64,000 bases of DNA from JBBQZP01 sp038207585 (GCA_038207585.1 JBBQZP010000005.1:73601-137600), one strand, 5' to 3'; positions 26,598 through 35,377 are shown, numbered from the stretch's first letter. Numbers and translations are program-made. Notes: generated from the letters alone by a model not told the origin.

Positions 26598-27572
26598 TCA
26601 ATTCGCAAGGGCAGCGGCGGTTCCGCCAAGGCCAATCGCCGCCAGAGCCGCCGCACCGCAGGGTTCGGCCAGCGCGCAGGCGATTCCGCCAAGGATCGCC
26701 GCGCCCACGGCCAACGTGCCCATACTTGGTCCGGTTTGCTGCTGCGGCGCGGGCACCGTTACCGGCGCTGGCTGGGTTTGCTGACCGTCACACTTGCAAT
26801 CACGATCAACCCAAATCTCCTGAAGTCGCTTGCCGTAGCGCCGCGTGATGACGGGATAGTTTTCCCGCTGGGCATCGCTGAAGCTGTCGTTGCCGAACTT
26901 CATCTCGACAAACTCGGCAGGAACACCCCCCGCCATCGTCACTATATCAAGCCGCGATCCGGCCACGCCGTACCGTGTCTGCGGCGAGCCGTTGGGGTTG
27001 GTTCGCAGTTGGCCTGCCGTGTCAAAGGTCACTTCCGAATAAACCCCCGTTCCGGGCGTCTTGGGCAACAGCTTGACCTGTTCATGCACACAGCGTTGCC
27101 GCTCGGTCCCTGCAACAACACAGTTGCACGCCAGCAGGCACAAAAGATCAAGCGTGGCCTTGCTTGCGCCCGTGATCGGCCCGGTGAAATACCCCCCGGC
27201 CGAGATCGTGTTGCCCTTGTTCATCAGCATCCGGTCGGTCAACCGGGTTGCAGCCTTGCCTTGCAGAAAGACATTCGGCGACCAGCTTAGGAATGTCGCG
27301 CGGTGCAGATTGACGCCCGATATCACGCCGCCGCCGACCCCGGGCTCATCCCCGATTGACACGGAAAATTCGCTGCCCTTGATGCCGCACATCGCCCCTT
27401 TGTGCGATTTCACAGTGGTCGTGCCCTTGGCCAGATCCTTGGAAAACGCCACGTTGGTAAAGGGCACCGGCACCGACGGTGCTTTGCACACGTCGGGCAG
27501 GGTAGACCGGACCATCCCGGTGGAGTTCTTGTGACAGAGTGTCAGCCCGTTGATGGCAACCAGTTCAGGCAT
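26598..27572 (-). CDS. T6SS effector: PAAR-like DUF4150 domain fused to VRR-NUC nuclease
   Basis: 324 residues. The N-terminal half (about 1-125) matches the DUF4150/PAAR-like tip domain: CHKNSTGMVRSTLPDVCK, PVPFTNVA, SHKGAMCGIKGSEFS, GKAATRLTDRM. The second half carries PD-(D/E)xK catalytic residues of the VRR-NUC type: Asp209, Glu223-x-Lys225 and Gln235-x3-Tyr239. A Gly/Ala-rich hydrophobic tail (about 284-324) follows. The ATG at 27572 overlaps the upstream gene by eight bases. It probably sits on the VgrG spike and cuts target-cell DNA, with the downstream DUF3396 protein as antidote. Confidence 0.84.
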   Translation of the reverse strand: MPELVAINGLTLCHKNSTGMVRSTLPDVCKAPSVPVPFTNVAFSKDLAKGTTTVKSHKGAMCGIKGSEFSVSIGDEPGVGGGVISGVNLHRATFLSWSPNVFLQGKAATRLTDRMLMNKGNTISAGGYFTGPITGASKATLDLLCLLACNCVVAGTERQRCVHEQVKLLPKTPGTGVYSEVTFDTAGQLRTNPNGSPQTRYGVAGSRLDIVTMAGGVPAEFVEMKFGNDSFSDAQRENYPVITRRYGKRLQEIWVDRDCKCDGQQTQPAPVTVPAPQQQTGPSMGTLAVGAAILGGIACALAEPCGAAALAAIGLGGTAAALAN

Positions 27573-28650
27573 CCGCAGGCTCCGTCCTTGGTTTGGCGGC
27601 CGCAGCTCCGCGCACGGTGGCACTACCAAACCTGACATCGCGGCACAGCCCGATGACATCGCGCGCGCCCGAGCGCTGGCTGCACGAGATCACGCTGCGT
27701 TCAACCTGCAGGTCTGTCGCGGCCGGCACCGGCCCTGCGGCCATCGCAAGCGCCGCCATCACACCCTGTGCGGCGGTGCCACAATGGCCAAGGGTCAACG
27801 GCGGCGTTTCAAAATCGGCCATCAGATCATCGGGCAGGTTGGCGCGCGCCAGTGCCACGCCGATCTCTTCACTGCGCCACCGTTCGCCATTCAGATCAAT
27901 CATCAGCCGGGACGCGGGTGCCAGACCAACAGCCGCCTTGAATGGGCGGGCCAGAGCCGCGCCCAGCATCGTATCCGGGCGCGTCACATCCTGATTTTCA
28001 TACCCCGACCAGTGGCCATCGATCCAGCCCAAGGGCGCGGAAAGGCGCATGCCATCGGGGGCGGTCACGCGCAAAGCCGCAGCACCTTCTGACGGAATGA
28101 CACCGTGCGGTTGCGTCCGCGCCAGCAGGCGATTTTCAACAGCCAGCGCGTCCAGAAATTCGGCATGCACCAGAGTGTCGACTGTGGCCACAATGGCTTC
28201 GCGATACCTGCCCTCGGCCACGTCCCGCCCGGTTGCGGCAAGGATTGCAAGGAACGTCGCCTGATCCGACCAGACCACTTGCAGCATATGCACCGGAACA
28301 TCCGCCCGCAGCGCGCCGGGCCAGTCGGACGGATGGATTCCAATCCCCTGCGTGCGCAGCCATGCCGGAAGGCACAGGCGCATCGGCACGGCCCAATCCG
28401 AAACCTGACACTGATCGGCCAGATCGGCCATGGCCGCCGCCAGCAGACGCTGCAGCCGCGCCACCGGATTGTGTATCTGGTGAAACCCGAACACCGGCGA
28501 CACTGTCACGGGCAGCCCGTCCGGCCCGATGGCCCCGGCCTCTTTCACGAACACCTTGCGCCCGGCGCGGTAGCCGGTGGCGGCGCTGGCAAGATCGGGT
28601 CCAAGGGCGCAACAAAGACCCGCCCCGTTCAACAAGGCTTCACCGGTCAT
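27565..28650 (-). CDS. Beta-ketoacyl synthase-like protein without catalytic cysteine, T6SS-linked
   Basis: 361 residues with a thiolase/ketosynthase-like pattern. Where active ketosynthases have the cysteine of VDTACSSSL this protein reads ATVDTLVHAEFLDAL, so the nucleophile is missing. Later SEGAAALRV and a GHCGTAAQGVMAAL segment echo the His motifs of the fold. It probably does not condense acyl chains. It lies between the DUF2169 adaptor gene (four-base overlap) and the nuclease effector gene (eight-base overlap). Its T6SS role, possibly as effector chaperone, is inferred from that position only. Confidence 0.65.
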   Translation of the reverse strand: MTGEALLNGAGLCCALGPDLASAATGYRAGRKVFVKEAGAIGPDGLPVTVSPVFGFHQIHNPVARLQRLLAAAMADLADQCQVSDWAVPMRLCLPAWLRTQGIGIHPSDWPGALRADVPVHMLQVVWSDQATFLAILAATGRDVAEGRYREAIVATVDTLVHAEFLDALAVENRLLARTQPHGVIPSEGAAALRVTAPDGMRLSAPLGWIDGHWSGYENQDVTRPDTMLGAALARPFKAAVGLAPASRLMIDLNGERWRSEEIGVALARANLPDDLMADFETPPLTLGHCGTAAQGVMAALAMAAGPVPAATDLQVERSVISCSQRSGARDVIGLCRDVRFGSATVRGAAAAKPRTEPADA

Positions 28651-29669
28651 TGCACGAACCCCGACGCCTGAACCATCCGCACGGTGGACCCTTCAACCTC
28701 GGTATCCCGCCCGTTGCAGGGCACCGCAACATTCCAAATCATCGAGAACCGCAGGGCATCGGCGTCGATGCAAAGCCCGATCAGACGGGGTCGATCATCT
28801 GTCCGCGCCCGTCCGATGCCGGTGCGGGCGGTGAACACGATCTGTGGCAGGCGCAGGCTGATCGGCCCGTTGCTGCCGACATTTTCAATCGACACAGGCT
28901 CGCCCCCCTTCAGTGCAAGCCGCTGATCCGCCGGTGCCGCATGATGAAAGGCCGGGTCAAAATCGGCGGGCAACAGCGGATGGCGATCTTCCAGCCAACC
29001 ATCGTCATAGGTTCCGGCCAAACGCTGCCGGGGCCGCCAGTGCGGCTGAATGGCCCCAAATCCTGCGGGGGGCGGAAAGGCCTGACCCGGCACGATGGGA
29101 TAAGCCAGATCCTCCACAGCGGGCAGGTTGATCTGCATGCCCGGCCGCAGCCGCGACCAGTCATCAATCCAGCCCTGCCCGATGGGATTGTCGGGGTGCA
29201 GGTCCGCCGTCGCGTCGCCGATCTGGGACGCGCCGCCCAGCGCCGACCGCCAGCCCAATGGGACACTCGCCACAGGCTCGGCGGCATAGGCAATCGGCCC
29301 CGACCGCGCGCCTTCAACCCGGCGCGCACCGTAGCACCGCAGGGTCTTGGTCATCGCGCCAACGGCCAAGGTCACAGGAATGACCGACGCAGCCTTTGCG
29401 TCGTCGCGCATCGCCGTGCCATGCAGCACAACATCGGCGGCAGGCCGGAACGGGCAAAAATCGGAGTCCTCCAGCAGTTCTTCGGCCGCGGCACCATCAT
29501 AATGCGGCACAAGGCGCGGCGCGGTCTGATCTGCAGAAATCCTCGGAAATCCGGCGGGGTCGATGTCGAACGTGGCTCTTATGGCCACAACCCAATGCTC
29601 CAAGCCCCGCGCATCCCGCAAAAAATATCCGGTGGCAGCGAACGGAGTGGTGTTTTCGGTCTGCCACAT
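28647..29669 (-). CDS. DUF2169 T6SS adaptor/chaperone
   Basis: 340 residues. The opening TPFAATGYFLRDARGLEHWV and the segment EDSDFCPFRPAADVVLHGTA are typical of DUF2169, a family required for loading PAAR-like (DUF4150) effectors onto VgrG, as in the Agrobacterium Tde2 locus. The ATG at 29669 is preferred; a TTG four codons upstream is in frame and abuts the preceding gene. It probably delivers the nuclease effector encoded two genes downstream. Confidence 0.85.
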   Translation of the reverse strand: MWQTENTTPFAATGYFLRDARGLEHWVVAIRATFDIDPAGFPRISADQTAPRLVPHYDGAAAEELLEDSDFCPFRPAADVVLHGTAMRDDAKAASVIPVTLAVGAMTKTLRCYGARRVEGARSGPIAYAAEPVASVPLGWRSALGGASQIGDATADLHPDNPIGQGWIDDWSRLRPGMQINLPAVEDLAYPIVPGQAFPPPAGFGAIQPHWRPRQRLAGTYDDGWLEDRHPLLPADFDPAFHHAAPADQRLALKGGEPVSIENVGSNGPISLRLPQIVFTARTGIGRARTDDRPRLIGLCIDADALRFSMIWNVAVPCNGRDTEVEGSTVRMVQASGFVQ

Positions 29670-29681
29670 TCTGCGGATCAA

Positions 29682-29933
29682 TCAGTTCAGATCAATCCAC
29701 GCCGCGTGCAGCGTGATGTCGCGGTCTGATATCTGGGTGATGCTGGAGCCCGCAACCCGGATGCGGCCATCCTTGTGCAAATCAAGCCGCGCCGCACCGT
29801 TCACCAGACTAAGCGTCCCGCTTGCAGGGTCCACCTGCACACGGTCCAGCAAAAGCAAAAGCCGCGACAAAAGATCGGTATCGCCACCAAGGGCGTGCAG
29901 CACAAGGTCGTTGGGATCAATCGGTTTGGTCAT
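29682..29933 (-). CDS. Small T6SS-island protein of unknown function
   Basis: 83 residues, no signal peptide. The N-terminal half is helical and Leu-rich (DLLSRLLLLLDRV). The C-terminal half alternates short polar beta strands (LDLHKDGRIRVAG, ITQISDRDITLHA), a pattern like the beta-helical needle at the end of VgrG proteins. I do not recognise the family. It is placed between a secreted-protein gene and the DUF2169 gene, in tight spacing, so belongs to the same operon. Confidence 0.65.
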   Translation of the reverse strand: MTKPIDPNDLVLHALGGDTDLLSRLLLLLDRVQVDPASGTLSLVNGAARLDLHKDGRIRVAGSSITQISDRDITLHAAWIDLN

Positions 29934-29952
29934 CGCCGTCTCCGTTCCGGGT

Positions 29953-31134
29953 TCAGTTCTGCTGCGCCGCCCAATAGGCCTGCTGCGCGTTCATGGCCAG
30001 TTTGACGACGTAGTTGCCATGCATCATCGTGCCCATCAGATAAGGATCAGAGGGCTGTGGCCCCATCATGACCGAGCCCAATATAGCTCCGTTGCGCCCC
30101 ATGCTGATCAGCACCGCCACACGCGCGGGCTTCTTTTCGGGGCCGATTTCACTGTTGAAGACGAACAGGCTGTTAAAGGCGGAAACCTTCTCCAACTCGC
30201 CAAATTCGGTCTTTTCCGACGGGTCCAGAGTGAAGGTTTGGCCGGGCAACAAAGTCTGAATCGCGGCCTCGGCCAGCGCCGCCGCCGTATTCGCCATGGC
30301 CTGAGGATCGGGGCTTGCGTCCTTGGGCATTGGCACGGGCGGGGCGATCACGGCCTGCATCAGACCCGAGTTTCGGTTGGGATCGCCCGCGTCGATCCAC
30401 AGCGCGTAGCGGCCCTTTTCGGGCGACGGTTGCGCGATATCAAGCGCCTGCCAGTTGGCCGGAACACCATAGCCAAAGGCAGGCTGACCCGGACCTGCGT
30501 CAAGCGCGACCGCTTGAACGGTGCTGGCAATGGGATCAGGATTTTCAGCCTTGGCAAAGGCGATACTGCCGACGAAGCGCGCGATGTCGGGGGCATAGGC
30601 GTCGAAATGATCGGCGTGAAACTTCAGGCGCAGGATCAAAAGCTCATCGCCGCGTCGGAACACCGCGATACGGTTCACGATCATGATGCCGCTGGCGTCA
30701 TCGCCGCCCAGAACCTCGCCAAACTGGGGGTCATGCGCCATGACACCGAAATCCATAGCCCCCCAGACGCTGGCCAGAAGCCGCGCATAATCGCTGGCAA
30801 GGGCCACCCGTTCGGGGAAAATCCGCGCGGTGTAAACCCGGATCTCGAACCGGTCGCGGTTCAGGGGTTCATAGCCGATATAGCGTTCCCGAAACGCAGA
30901 AAACACTGCGAAATCAACGAAATCCGTCGGAACAGCATCGGAATCGTTCCAGATGAAACCGGCAGGGGCAACGGATGCAAAATCCAGATCAGACCCGGCG
31001 AACGCAAATTCGGTATCGGCAGGCTCAACCCGTATCATCGCAAATTTGGGATCAATCTCTTCAGCCATGATCGCCCCCGCGCAGGCCATGAACATGGCCA
31101 GCAGTGCCCCGAATATTGCCCCGGCTTTCTGCAT
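29953..31134 (-). CDS. Secreted protein of unknown function in the T6SS island
   Basis: 393 residues. A Sec signal peptide is clear (AGAIFGALLAMFMACAGAIMA, cleavage before EEIDP), so it is periplasmic or secreted. The body has no motif I recognise. It has a mixed alpha/beta composition, with a histidine- and methionine-containing C-terminus (MGTMMHGNYVVKLAMNAQQ). It starts 27 bases after the Gly/Ala-rich cargo-like gene. A periplasmic location would suit an immunity protein against an effector acting in the periplasm or membrane, but this is inference. Confidence 0.65.
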   Translation of the reverse strand: MQKAGAIFGALLAMFMACAGAIMAEEIDPKFAMIRVEPADTEFAFAGSDLDFASVAPAGFIWNDSDAVPTDFVDFAVFSAFRERYIGYEPLNRDRFEIRVYTARIFPERVALASDYARLLASVWGAMDFGVMAHDPQFGEVLGGDDASGIMIVNRIAVFRRGDELLILRLKFHADHFDAYAPDIARFVGSIAFAKAENPDPIASTVQAVALDAGPGQPAFGYGVPANWQALDIAQPSPEKGRYALWIDAGDPNRNSGLMQAVIAPPVPMPKDASPDPQAMANTAAALAEAAIQTLLPGQTFTLDPSEKTEFGELEKVSAFNSLFVFNSEIGPEKKPARVAVLISMGRNGAILGSVMMGPQPSDPYLMGTMMHGNYVVKLAMNAQQAYWAAQQN

Positions 31135-31161
31135 TCCGATGCCTTTCGTCGTTATCCCGCA

Positions 31162-32319
31162 TCAATCGCCCCACGCCCAGTTCCACGCCGATTTTGCCCC
31201 GGCCCAAATCTTGTCGACCCCGACGACCCCACCCTCTACCTTGACTCCGGCGCCGACCCCAAGCCCGATCTTGGCACCCGCCTCGGCGCGGAGCTTGCCC
31301 TTTTCATAACCCGCCTTCGCCTCGGCCCCGGCCTGCGCACCCACTTGGCCACTGACCGTGCCGCCGACCATGATGCCGATATCCCAGTTTTCACTAAGCT
31401 CCGGCACTTTGTCATCGGTGGCCCAGTTCCACAGGTGGATGACCGGATTGGCAACGCGTCGAGGGGTAACGTGAATGCGGCCCGACACCTCGCCCTCGAT
31501 CAGATTGACCTCCGCCCCCAGTTTGCCGCCAAGGGTGGCCTGATCGGGCTTCAGAACGACTTCGCCTTTGGCCTCGGCCGAACCGGAAACCGCAGACCCC
31601 TTGGCACCACCGCTGACCAGATTGTCCTCGTTGGATTTTACGCCGCCTTCGATCACGCTGCCTGACGCCTTGGCCCCGCCCGAGATGTCGGCCCCGCCCG
31701 TGGTTACCTTGAACGTGCCCGATGATTTGGCATCCGCGCCGAACACCCGTCCATCGCCACTGAACGTCGATGTTGCGTCGCCGAATTTCCCTTTGGCCGC
31801 CCCCACGTCAAAGAATTCGTGCTTTGCGGTGCCTTCAAACAGCGTGACCTTGTCTTCCCACTTGCCGCCGAAATCATTGTCGACCTTGTGGGTGCCGTCA
31901 GGGTTGGTGCGGGTATAGCCCGACTTCAGATACTCGCGCTTTCCAACCATCCATTCTTCTTTGGTGCCGCCATCCTTGGAACTGAGGCTTGGTCCAGAGG
32001 CCTTCAGATCCCAGAACGGTTTTGGCTTTTCCTCGGTCTGGCCCTTGGGCGGGTTCGGCACGACGATATTGGTTGGGCGCGCGGCAATATAGGCCCGCAG
32101 TGCCACCAGATCGGCATCTTCAGCCGCTTTCTGATCCACCGGCTTCATCGGAATGTGCCAAGGCTGCCACGCGGGGCCGGACCGCCAATAGGGCACCGTG
32201 AACTTGTCATGCAACGGCAGATCACTATTAAGCATGCACATGCCCGGCTTGATCCCCTTGCTTTGGGGCTCAGGCAGAAAGATGTAGGGCGGGCCAGGCC
32301 AGGGGTCTTTGGGGGACAT
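31162..32319 (-). CDS. Gly/Ala-rich repeat protein, candidate T6SS cargo
   Basis: 385 residues and no signal peptide. Residues 1-100 are Pro- and Trp-rich. From about residue 170 the sequence becomes a low-complexity array of short alternating strands (GGAKASGSVIEGGVK, AGAEAKAGYEKGK, AGAKIGLGVGAGVKVEGG), interrupted near 290 by a Trp-containing segment (VIHLWNWATDD), and ends in WNWAWGD. This looks like a repetitive beta or amphipathic structure, possibly membrane-active. I do not recognise the family. Placed 10 bases after vgrG, it is the best-positioned candidate cargo of the VgrG. Confidence 0.6.
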   Translation of the reverse strand: MSPKDPWPGPPYIFLPEPQSKGIKPGMCMLNSDLPLHDKFTVPYWRSGPAWQPWHIPMKPVDQKAAEDADLVALRAYIAARPTNIVVPNPPKGQTEEKPKPFWDLKASGPSLSSKDGGTKEEWMVGKREYLKSGYTRTNPDGTHKVDNDFGGKWEDKVTLFEGTAKHEFFDVGAAKGKFGDATSTFSGDGRVFGADAKSSGTFKVTTGGADISGGAKASGSVIEGGVKSNEDNLVSGGAKGSAVSGSAEAKGEVVLKPDQATLGGKLGAEVNLIEGEVSGRIHVTPRRVANPVIHLWNWATDDKVPELSENWDIGIMVGGTVSGQVGAQAGAEAKAGYEKGKLRAEAGAKIGLGVGAGVKVEGGVVGVDKIWAGAKSAWNWAWGD

Positions 32320-32329
32320 GTGCGCCGGG

Positions 32330-34393
32330 TCAGTTCTGGTTGATCACATCGGCCTTCAGGCTGATGCTTTTACCCTGAATGACGATATCGCCTTCCTTGG
32401 ACATCGTGAACACCGACTTTTCGCCCACCTTGATGGTGAACTGATCGCCGACGCGGATGTTCATCACCTGCCCCACGTCGGTATCGTGCCGGCCGCGCAC
32501 GATCACGCTCATCGCCTTGCCGACCGATTGCTGGAACGAGTTGCCGACGATTGTCGATTTCACCACACCGACGATTTCCGACGAGGCCCCGTTCACCACC
32601 TCGGATTTGTTCTTTTCCACGAAAAGCTGCATGTTGCCTTTGGCAAAGTTGAACGGATCGGGGATTTTCAGCTTTTCCATGATCCCGCCCGCCTTGGCGA
32701 ACAACAGCCGCGTTTTGCTCATCAGGGTCGACGACAAAGGGTTCTTGCCTACCGCGATCGACAGGTTGCCGCCGATGGTTTCATCGTGGTCGCCGCCCAC
32801 TTCGATCGACTTGTCATGGCCAATGATCTCGGATTGGTCACGGCCCACGCGCTTGGACCGATCATTGCCGATTTCGATGTTCATGTCCTTCTGGCCATGC
32901 ACGAAAATCTCTTCCTTGCCGGCCTGATCTTCAAACCGCAATTCGTTGTAGCCGTCGCCCTGATGCGTGTCGGTCTTGAAGGTGGATCGCGATTTATGCT
33001 CGGGCAGGGCATAGGGCACGGTGTTGCGGCCGTTGTAGACACACCCGGTCACCACCGGCTTGTCGGGATCACCCTCAAGAAACTCGACAATAACCTCCAT
33101 CCCGATGCGGGGAATGACCATGCCGCCCCAGCCCTTGGAGGCCCAGTTCTGGCTGACCCGACAGCGCATCGAATAGGCCTTTTCCAGATCCCAGTGGAAA
33201 TGCACCAGAATCCGGCCGAATTCATCGCAATCAATCTCGCCCTCGCCCACGACAACGGCGGTTTGCGGGCCATGCACCACGGGCATTTCGGTGACCTGCG
33301 GCGGGGCCAGTGGTGCTGTGGTCGGCATCAGCACATATTGCGCACTGTAGGAATAACCGTCGCTCATCTGCCCGCCAGAGCCGTAGCCTTCGGACACATA
33401 GCTGTGCGAGATGGACAGGCAAAGATAGGCGTCATCGGTGATGCCCGATACCTTGTCGCCCGTCACCTTTACCACCATGCCCGAGCCCAGCGAAATACAG
33501 TCACCCATCGCCCGGTGCCGCCGGTCATGCCCGCGTTCCCGCATCACACGCTGGCCGACAACGCCCTTGCCCTGCCCTTCATCCAGATAATCGCCGGGGT
33601 AATCAAAGCTTTCGATTTGCCCCTGTTCGTAACCTGCGTCACTGATGCGGTTCACCTCCATCACGGCGGCAGGTGTTTTGAAGTTGTAGTCAGTCAGGCG
33701 GACGGCCCCTGTCGTCAGGTTGCGTTCCGGCGACCAATCCCAAAAATGCTCTTCATCAGCATTGTGGTGCGCCTCGGTCGGAAGAAACGCGCGGCTGCTG
33801 CCGGGAATGACATCATGCGATTCCACAGAATCGGTCAGCACCATGCTGTGCGATCCAGCGGCATGGACGAAATGATACGATATCCCGAACCGCTCCATCA
33901 TCCGGGTGGCAAAATCCAGATCGGACTCGCGGTATTGAACGGTGTATTCCAGCGCGGGGTAATCATGCGCCAGCCGGTTCACCAAGGCGGGCTTACCAAG
34001 CCCGGCATAGGGGGACAGCAGTTTTTCGATAATCTGCGGCGCGGTCATGTTGTGGAATATCCGCTGGTTCCGCCTGCGCCCGGCAAGCCAGAGCCACGGC
34101 CGCATCACCAGAGAATAGCGAAAGCCGTTTTCACCAACCCCGATCCAGCGCGCCTGCGTGACGATACCCCGGAAATGGCGCCTGGACCCATACTGGCTGC
34201 GAAACTCCAGTTCCGCCTGCGTGCCGATCAGCGCATCAAAATCAATATTCGGCTTCGCCGACAGGGCATCGACGTGGTATTCGAACAGGCCGTTCATCCG
34301 GTCAGTTCCGGTAAAGCGCAACAGGTTCAGAACGTCCTTACCAAGATCGGTCTTCAGTTTTCCAATACGCGAATCTTGCGCAAGCACATTCAT
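32330..34393 (-). CDS. vgrG: Type VI secretion spike protein VgrG
   Basis: 687 residues, a full-length VgrG. The N-terminal gp27-like region runs through FRGIVTQARWIG and ALEYTVQYRESDLDFATRMMERFGI. The gp5-like OB region contains DEFGRILVHFHWD and VSQNWASKGWGGMVIPRIGMEVIVEFLEGDPDKP. The C-terminal needle shows repeated xGxDxxxxVGxD-type strands (GNDRSKRVGRDQSEIIGHDK) and an extension to residue 687. It heads the island and punctures target membranes carrying PAAR-like effectors. No tss structural genes, hcp or clpV lie in the window, so the apparatus must be encoded elsewhere. Confidence 0.95.
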   Translation of the reverse strand: MNVLAQDSRIGKLKTDLGKDVLNLLRFTGTDRMNGLFEYHVDALSAKPNIDFDALIGTQAELEFRSQYGSRRHFRGIVTQARWIGVGENGFRYSLVMRPWLWLAGRRRNQRIFHNMTAPQIIEKLLSPYAGLGKPALVNRLAHDYPALEYTVQYRESDLDFATRMMERFGISYHFVHAAGSHSMVLTDSVESHDVIPGSSRAFLPTEAHHNADEEHFWDWSPERNLTTGAVRLTDYNFKTPAAVMEVNRISDAGYEQGQIESFDYPGDYLDEGQGKGVVGQRVMRERGHDRRHRAMGDCISLGSGMVVKVTGDKVSGITDDAYLCLSISHSYVSEGYGSGGQMSDGYSYSAQYVLMPTTAPLAPPQVTEMPVVHGPQTAVVVGEGEIDCDEFGRILVHFHWDLEKAYSMRCRVSQNWASKGWGGMVIPRIGMEVIVEFLEGDPDKPVVTGCVYNGRNTVPYALPEHKSRSTFKTDTHQGDGYNELRFEDQAGKEEIFVHGQKDMNIEIGNDRSKRVGRDQSEIIGHDKSIEVGGDHDETIGGNLSIAVGKNPLSSTLMSKTRLLFAKAGGIMEKLKIPDPFNFAKGNMQLFVEKNKSEVVNGASSEIVGVVKSTIVGNSFQQSVGKAMSVIVRGRHDTDVGQVMNIRVGDQFTIKVGEKSVFTMSKEGDIVIQGKSISLKADVINQN

Positions 34394-34540
34394 GGCACTA
34401 CTCCGACCGACCTACCTGAACCGTCGTAAATGTAGTCTGCCGGGTATGCAAACTTTATGATGAGGCAAAATCAGGCACTTATCCCAAAACCGCTTATCCC
34501 GCCCGACCGTAAGCTGTGGCGCAAACGACGGCTTGTAAGG

Positions 34541-35377
34541 TCAGGTTTTCTTTCTGTCGTCCACGATCTTCATGGTGGCCACCCCGCTTTCGCCCAGCGG
34601 CACCGAGGCGAACGGCCCGCCGTGGCACATCTGGCCGGGATCACGCGGGTTCGCAGGGTCGGCGGCCGCGAAAACGTCTGCGGCAAACTGTTCGGCGTTA
34701 TCTTTGGGCCGGTAGCCAAGAAAGGCCGCTTTCGCATTGTCCACCGGCGCGCGGTCATTGTTTGAAACGCCATAGATGATGGAAAACCCGGTTATTGGCG
34801 TGTCGATGGCGCGGGTCACAAGCTGGACCAGATCGCCGTAGGACAGCCAGCTTCCTACTGCACGCGGATTGCCTACATTGGCCGCCGAAAGTATGCGCAT
34901 ACAAACGGATTCGATGCCCCGCTTGTCCCAGTAAAGGCTTGCAAGGTCCTCGGAAAAGCACTTGGCCAGCCCATAGTAAGTGTCGGGCCTGTGCGGCACA
35001 TCGGTTCCGATGAACTTGTTTTTGGGATACATGCCAACCGCGTGTATGGAACTTGCATAGACCACCCGGCGCAGTTTGTGACGGTACGCCGCTTCCCACA
35101 CATTATAGGCGCCGATGATGTTTGGGCCCAAAATCTGCTCGAACGGCGCTTCATCCCCGATCGCGCCGAAATGCACGACCATGTCCGCACCCTCGAGCAG
35201 GGCCAGCATGTCGTCAAGGCTGGTCAGATCGGCGCGCTGATACCGCTCGCCCGGGTAAAGCTTGCCGATATTCGGCGCGATATCTGATGACACCAGTTCG
35301 TCGCACATCTGTGACAATGGCTCGCGCAGATAAGACCCAAGCCGGCCAGCGGCCCCGGTGAGGACAAGTTTTTTCAT
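34541..35377 (-). CDS. udh: Uronate dehydrogenase (NAD-dependent, SDR)
   Basis: 278 residues. Rossmann motif TGAAGRLG at 7-14 and catalytic Tyr135-x3-Lys139 (YYGLAKCFSEDL). The blocks FEQILGPNIIGAYN, VYASSIHAVGMYP and GYRPKDNAEQF closely resemble the Agrobacterium uronate dehydrogenase, which oxidises glucuronate or galacturonate to the aldarolactone. I start at the ATG at 35375-35377, with AAAGGA nine bases upstream. It follows the hydantoinase/oxidoreductase genes by 30 bases, so may be co-transcribed although its reaction is unrelated. Confidence 0.85.
   Translation of the reverse strand: MKKLVLTGAAGRLGSYLREPLSQMCDELVSSDIAPNIGKLYPGERYQRADLTSLDDMLALLEGADMVVHFGAIGDEAPFEQILGPNIIGAYNVWEAAYRHKLRRVVYASSIHAVGMYPKNKFIGTDVPHRPDTYYGLAKCFSEDLASLYWDKRGIESVCMRILSAANVGNPRAVGSWLSYGDLVQLVTRAIDTPITGFSIIYGVSNNDRAPVDNAKAAFLGYRPKDNAEQFAADVFAAADPANPRDPGQMCHGGPFASVPLGESGVATMKIVDDRKKT

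Noticed and set aside
28233..29729. 498-codon plus-strand open frame
   Set aside because: Opposite the DUF2169 and ketosynthase-like genes; Arg/Pro-rich shadow.
29563..31665. 700-codon plus-strand open frame
   Set aside because: Opposite three minus-strand genes with good starts and a signal peptide; the translation is low in hydrophobic order and has no recognisable motif.
31162..32319. Tandem-repeat DNA or a misassembled low-complexity stretch
   Set aside because: The reading frame stays open with strong coding character throughout, and the repeats are at protein level without exact DNA repeats.
25566..34393. Complete type VI secretion system
   Set aside because: Only spike, adaptor, cargo-like and immunity genes; none of the structural components.
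32309..34429. 706-codon open frame on the plus strand opposite vgrG
   Set aside because: Antisense shadow of a clear VgrG gene in GC-rich DNA; its translation is His/Arg-rich without domains, and vgrG accounts for the region.
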